In this document: piece by piece, positions 60,829-64,000 of the stretch
Numbering within the stretch: the first letter of the stretch is position 1
Layout: every line of letters begins with the position of its first letter
Assembly: GCF_018255755.1 (NCBI RefSeq)
Contig: NZ_CP073766.1
Span: forward strand, 6,198,501 to 6,262,500
Reading direction: 5' to 3'
Source: Chitinophaga sp. HK235
Lineage (GTDB): Bacteria > Bacteroidota > Bacteroidia > Chitinophagales > Chitinophagaceae
DNA length: 64,000 nt
Made by a program: the position numbers and the translations under genes
The notes under the pieces: model-generated
What the model was told of the DNA's origin: nothing
The model's database searches: none
Seen by the model: the letters and a program-made list of their open reading frames with translations, nothing else

Positions 60829-61910
60829 GGCGTTTTTTGTTTTTTTGATGTGTTAACAGATTTATTCCCTGGCTTATACACTGCTTTAGGTTGTTGCTTG
60901 GGCGGCGCTTTTGCTTTCTCCTGTTTCACTTTTTTCTCGGGCGCCTTTGCCTTTGCTTTAGTTGTGGTGGCTGGTTTGACAGCCTGTTTGACGGGTACCG
61001 GTGGATGTTCCGGTGGCCTCGCTACCGTTTTCTCCGCTGTATCTTCACTATTGTCTCCGATGGGCGGTTCGTCCGGCATAAACTGTTTTACCGTGTCTTT
61101 GGGTATCACCGGTTGCAGCGGTGCTACACCATCCTTACGCGTACATACTACCTCATTCTCAAATGCTACATTGATCCGCGTGTAATTATTCCAACCTACC
61201 TTGTTCAGTCCTTCCTTGTAAAAAGCCAGCAGTTTGGTGAATTTTTTTTCTATGTCCGTACCTTCTCCGAAAACGATCACCTGGTCGCCCAGTTTGGGTA
61301 TGAACTCGAATTTCCGGTCGGGGGTGATCATCAGTTGTTCTACCTGCGCCATCCAGAAAGGATCTTTGCTGATAAAACTTCCCATGTCCACAATCTGGGC
61401 GGCAAGCAGACTATCTGTCCGCTGCAGCTTTTCCACATCGGTGGGGAAGCCGGTGAAAACCGGTACCCTGGCGGCGTAGCGCGATGAAACCGGAATACGT
61501 TCCGCTGCTTCATCGAAGTAAAAGCTGTTGCCCGAAAAGGTAAACACCCTGGCTACAGGCTCCCGTTGAGTGACTTTGATATGCAGTTCCTGTTTACTGG
61601 TGAAATAGATTTCTGCATTCTTTACCCAGGGATCCTGGTCCACCACTGCTTCCAGTGACCTGATATTGATATCCCTGATGGGTTTTCCAACCGGGTTCAA
61701 TGTTTTGTTTTTTGTAAGCAAAGAGCGGATATCCTTGGCTTCAATGAAGAAATTATCATCCTTCCCTTCAAATTTCACCTGAATACCTTTACAGATACCA
61801 CCGTCTTTGTCTTTATTGGCTGCTACCAGCAGGATAATAAAGCCTGTGAACGCAAGCACCCAAAGGAGCAACGCGCCCAGTCGTTTTAATATCGTCGTGG
61901 TTTTGGCCAT
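60825..61910 (-). CDS. ftsQ: Cell division protein FtsQ with long basic C-terminal tail
   Basis: Single-pass inner-membrane divisome protein, 361 residues. A short cytoplasmic part and one helix (about 10-27) are followed by a POTRA-type domain (about 33-110) and a beta domain to about 265. The last part (about 280-361) is a low-complexity tail rich in Lys, Pro and Ala, including VKPATTTKAKAKAPEKKVK, and is unlike the usual FtsQ end. Usual FtsQ proteins have about 250-290 residues. It sits between murC and ftsA, overlapping ftsA by four bases. Confidence 0.88.
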   Translation of the reverse strand: MAKTTTILKRLGALLLWVLAFTGFIILLVAANKDKDGGICKGIQVKFEGKDDNFFIEAKDIRSLLTKNKTLNPVGKPIRDINIRSLEAVVDQDPWVKNAEIYFTSKQELHIKVTQREPVARVFTFSGNSFYFDEAAERIPVSSRYAARVPVFTGFPTDVEKLQRTDSLLAAQIVDMGSFISKDPFWMAQVEQLMITPDRKFEFIPKLGDQVIVFGEGTDIEKKFTKLLAFYKEGLNKVGWNNYTRINVAFENEVVCTRKDGVAPLQPVIPKDTVKQFMPDEPPIGDNSEDTAEKTVARPPEHPPVPVKQAVKPATTTKAKAKAPEKKVKQEKAKAPPKQQPKAVYKPGNKSVNTSKKQKTP

Positions 61911-61931
61911 TCTTGTGATTCCGTGATTTTA

Positions 61932-63293
61932 TTATTTAGCTTTCAGTAACTGGCTGATCGGTTCTTTTAACTGATCAATATCGCCGGCTCCTGCTGTTAT
62001 CAATAACGGGGCTGGTGTTTTCTGCAGCCAGTCCAATACTGCTTCTTTTGACATAATCTGTACCGGTGCAGTAATTTTTGCCGCCAGTATTTCGCTGGTC
62101 ACTCCTTCTATGGGCAGTTCCCTCGCCGGATAGATGGGGAGCAGGATTACTTCATCCGCCAGTGAAAGGCTTTCTGCAAAACCATCGGCCAGATCACGGG
62201 TACGGGTAAACAGATGCGGCTGGAATATTACCGTACAACGTTTGCCCGGGAATAGTGTTTTAGCACTGGTGATTAGCGCGCGCAGCTCTTCCGGATGATG
62301 GGCGTAATCATCGATATACACCTGGCGATCATTTTTGATCACATATTCAAACCGGCGTTTGATGCCTTTAAAGCTCTCCATGGCCGCTTTGATCTTTTCA
62401 CTGTCTATACCCAGCAGGTGTGCTACAGTAATGGCAGCTATAGCGTTTTCCACATTGTGCATACCACCGATGTGCAGGCGTACCTTGTCGATCATCCAGT
62501 TCTGCTGCACTACATCAAACTCATAACCGCCGTGTTCCATCCTGATGTTGGCAGCATAAACATTGGCTGCGTCATTCTGCAGGCTGTACATCAGTTTGTT
62601 GTCTGCTTTCAGCTCTCTTTCGCGATGCAGGCCAAACTTAGCAATCAGCGTGCCATTGGGCTTGATGTTGTGTGTATATTGAATAAAAGCTTCTTCCATT
62701 GCTTCTGCAGTGCCGTAAATATCCAGGTGATCTGCATCCATGGCAGTTAACACTGCGATATCCGGACTTAATTTCAGGAAGGAGCGGTCATATTCGTCTG
62801 CTTCGATGACTGCTACTGCTTTGTCTTTGTCGCTGCTCCAGAAATTCCGGTTGTAGTTGACACTGATACCACCCAGGAAAGCATTGCAGCCATAACCGCT
62901 GTGCGTGAGCAGGTGAGCGATCATGGTAGAAACGGTGGTTTTACCATGTGTACCTGCCACGGTGATGGCAAACGATGATTTGGTGATCTCCTGTAATACA
63001 TCGCTGCGTTTTACGACTTCAAAGCCATTATCACGGTACCATTGCAGCTCTGTATGGGAAGCAGGGATGGCCGGCGTGTATACGACCAGGTTAGCCTGCC
63101 TGTCCAGCAGATTGATATCATCGGTGTAATGGATCTGCATACCTTCTGCTTCCAACTGCTGCGTAAGCGGTGTTGAGGTACGGTCATAACCGCTTACGGC
63201 CACTCCTTTTTCATTGAAGAAGCGGGCGATGGCGCTCATACCGATACCGCCGATGCCAATAAAATAAACCTGTTGTATGTTGTTCAAATCCAT
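61932..63293 (-). CDS. murC: UDP-N-acetylmuramate--L-alanine ligase
   Basis: Cytoplasmic ligase that adds L-alanine to UDP-N-acetylmuramate in peptidoglycan synthesis, 453 residues. The N-terminal dinucleotide-like motif IGIGGIGMSA is near 12-21. The ATP-binding motif GTHGKTT is at 114-120. The central segment EADEYDRSFL and the C-terminal FQPHLFTRT segment are typical. It is 21 bases before ftsQ and 22 bases after murG. Confidence 0.97.
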   Translation of the reverse strand: MDLNNIQQVYFIGIGGIGMSAIARFFNEKGVAVSGYDRTSTPLTQQLEAEGMQIHYTDDINLLDRQANLVVYTPAIPASHTELQWYRDNGFEVVKRSDVLQEITKSSFAITVAGTHGKTTVSTMIAHLLTHSGYGCNAFLGGISVNYNRNFWSSDKDKAVAVIEADEYDRSFLKLSPDIAVLTAMDADHLDIYGTAEAMEEAFIQYTHNIKPNGTLIAKFGLHRERELKADNKLMYSLQNDAANVYAANIRMEHGGYEFDVVQQNWMIDKVRLHIGGMHNVENAIAAITVAHLLGIDSEKIKAAMESFKGIKRRFEYVIKNDRQVYIDDYAHHPEELRALITSAKTLFPGKRCTVIFQPHLFTRTRDLADGFAESLSLADEVILLPIYPARELPIEGVTSEILAAKITAPVQIMSKEAVLDWLQKTPAPLLITAGAGDIDQLKEPISQLLKAK

Positions 63294-63315
63294 ATATCCG
63301 AATCCCTGAATCTCT

Positions 63316-64000
63316 TTATCTGAAAATGTTAATAACTTCTTTTGCGATGATCATATCTGCGTTGGGGTTACCCAGTTCGCCGATATTTTTTTCCAGCTGT
63401 TCCATCAGCGCCCTGTTTTGCAGAAGGCTGAACAATACACCGGAGAGTTGTGCGCCTACCTCATCATTCTTAATGATCAGCCCGGCTTTTTTGTTCACCA
63501 GGTTCATAGCGTTGGAAGTCTGATGGTCTTCCGCAGCGAATGGATAAGGCACGAATATCACTGGTTTTTTCACTACACAGAGCTCGGCGATGGCCAGGGC
63601 TCCGGCGCGTGATAATACTACGTCTGCAGCTTTGTAGGCCATGTCCATCACATTGATGAACTCATGCACCTTGATATGGGATGCATAAGGTGCTGCAGCA
63701 GCTTTGGCTATTTCGTAGTAAGGCTTTCCTGTTTGCCAGATCAGCTGCAGGTCTTTCTGCACGATGGTTTCGAGCAGGGGCTGCAGCGCTTCGTTGATGG
63801 ATTTGGCACCCAGACTACCGCCTACGGCGAAGATGGTCTGTTTATGATTGTTCAGTCCAAAGTGTTGCAGTGCATCTTCCCGGGATACGGCCGACTGGGT
63901 GATATTGTTTCTGACAGGATTGCCGGTGAAGACGATCTTGTCTGCCGGAAAAAATTTATCCATGCCATCATAAGCCACACAGATCTTTGCTGCTTTTTTG
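63316..64000 (-). CDS. murG: UDP-N-acetylglucosamine transferase MurG, cut by the window edge
   Basis: Membrane-associated glycosyltransferase that makes lipid II from lipid I. The visible C-terminal part (about 228 codons) includes GNPVRNNI, the sugar-nucleotide binding domain (GGSLGAKSINEAL) and the donor-binding stretch SRAGALAIAELCVVKKPVIFVPYPFAAEDHQT. The frame continues beyond the window edge, so the start is not in view; an apparent GTG at 63978 is internal. It is upstream of murC in the same direction. Confidence 0.95.
   Translation of the reverse strand, partial: KKAAKICVAYDGMDKFFPADKIVFTGNPVRNNITQSAVSREDALQHFGLNNHKQTIFAVGGSLGAKSINEALQPLLETIVQKDLQLIWQTGKPYYEIAKAAAAPYASHIKVHEFINVMDMAYKAADVVLSRAGALAIAELCVVKKPVIFVPYPFAAEDHQTSNAMNLVNKKAGLIIKNDEVGAQLSGVLFSLLQNRALMEQLEKNIGELGNPNADMIIAKEVINIFR

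Overview
The window is a stretch of chromosome from a member of the Bacteroidota, most likely a Chitinophaga-like Chitinophagaceae. The evidence is a secreted GH20 hexosaminidase, SusD C-terminal debris, a protein ending in a type IX secretion sorting domain, Bacteroidota promoters (TTTG, 19-nt spacer, TAnnTTTG; clearest before nuoA and the ompA-like gene), almost no Shine-Dalgarno sequences, and FtsZ/FtsQ with long extensions. No phage, insertion sequence, CRISPR array, rRNA or tRNA was seen. Most of the window is core genome.

Layout. 1-9 kb: an Asp-rich basic/acidic protein, aminodeoxychorismate synthase (pabB), an SDR epimerase, two envelope proteins of unknown role, purQ, a stand-alone DsbD N-domain protein and full-length dsbD. 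9-14 kb: hisS and a tyrosine phosphatase on the minus strand, then a small membrane protein, a PstS-like lipoprotein and a TPR protein. 14.3-28 kb: a complete respiratory complex I operon, nuoA to nuoN, from one clear promoter to one terminator. It has a short nuoG lacking the molybdopterin-type domain, an extra 70-residue membrane protein between nuoE and nuoF, and repeats in several intergenic spacers. 28-34 kb: an FtsX/MacB-type permease, a GntP-family transporter with a D-threonine aldolase/D-serine dehydratase-like PLP enzyme, and a DUF302 + RclA-like flavoprotein pair.

34-42 kb (all minus strand): a GH20 beta-N-acetylhexosaminidase, a frameshifted SusD remnant, a small periplasmic protein, two tandem paralogous lipoproteins, a rhomboid protease, another lipoprotein, a RelE-type toxin-antitoxin pair with a possible third small gene, and the ribosomal operon rpsF-rpsR-rplI. 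42-57 kb: a large secreted endonuclease/exonuclease/phosphatase protein, htpG, a lipoprotein esterase, recJ, a trans-polyprenyl diphosphate synthase, an OmpA-like protein with its own strong promoter, the potassium transporter kup, and a DUF4091 glycoside-hydrolase-like protein. 57-64 kb: the end of the division and cell-wall cluster, transcribed murG (cut by the window edge)-murC-ftsQ-ftsA-ftsZ.

The observations most worth following up are these. The cysteine pair expected in the N-domain of DsbD is missing there but present in the upstream stand-alone paralog. An extra membrane protein sits inside the complex I operon. A putative D-amino-acid uptake and breakdown pair is present. A decayed SusD lies next to the hexosaminidase. 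A family of AT-rich inverted repeats marks gene ends.
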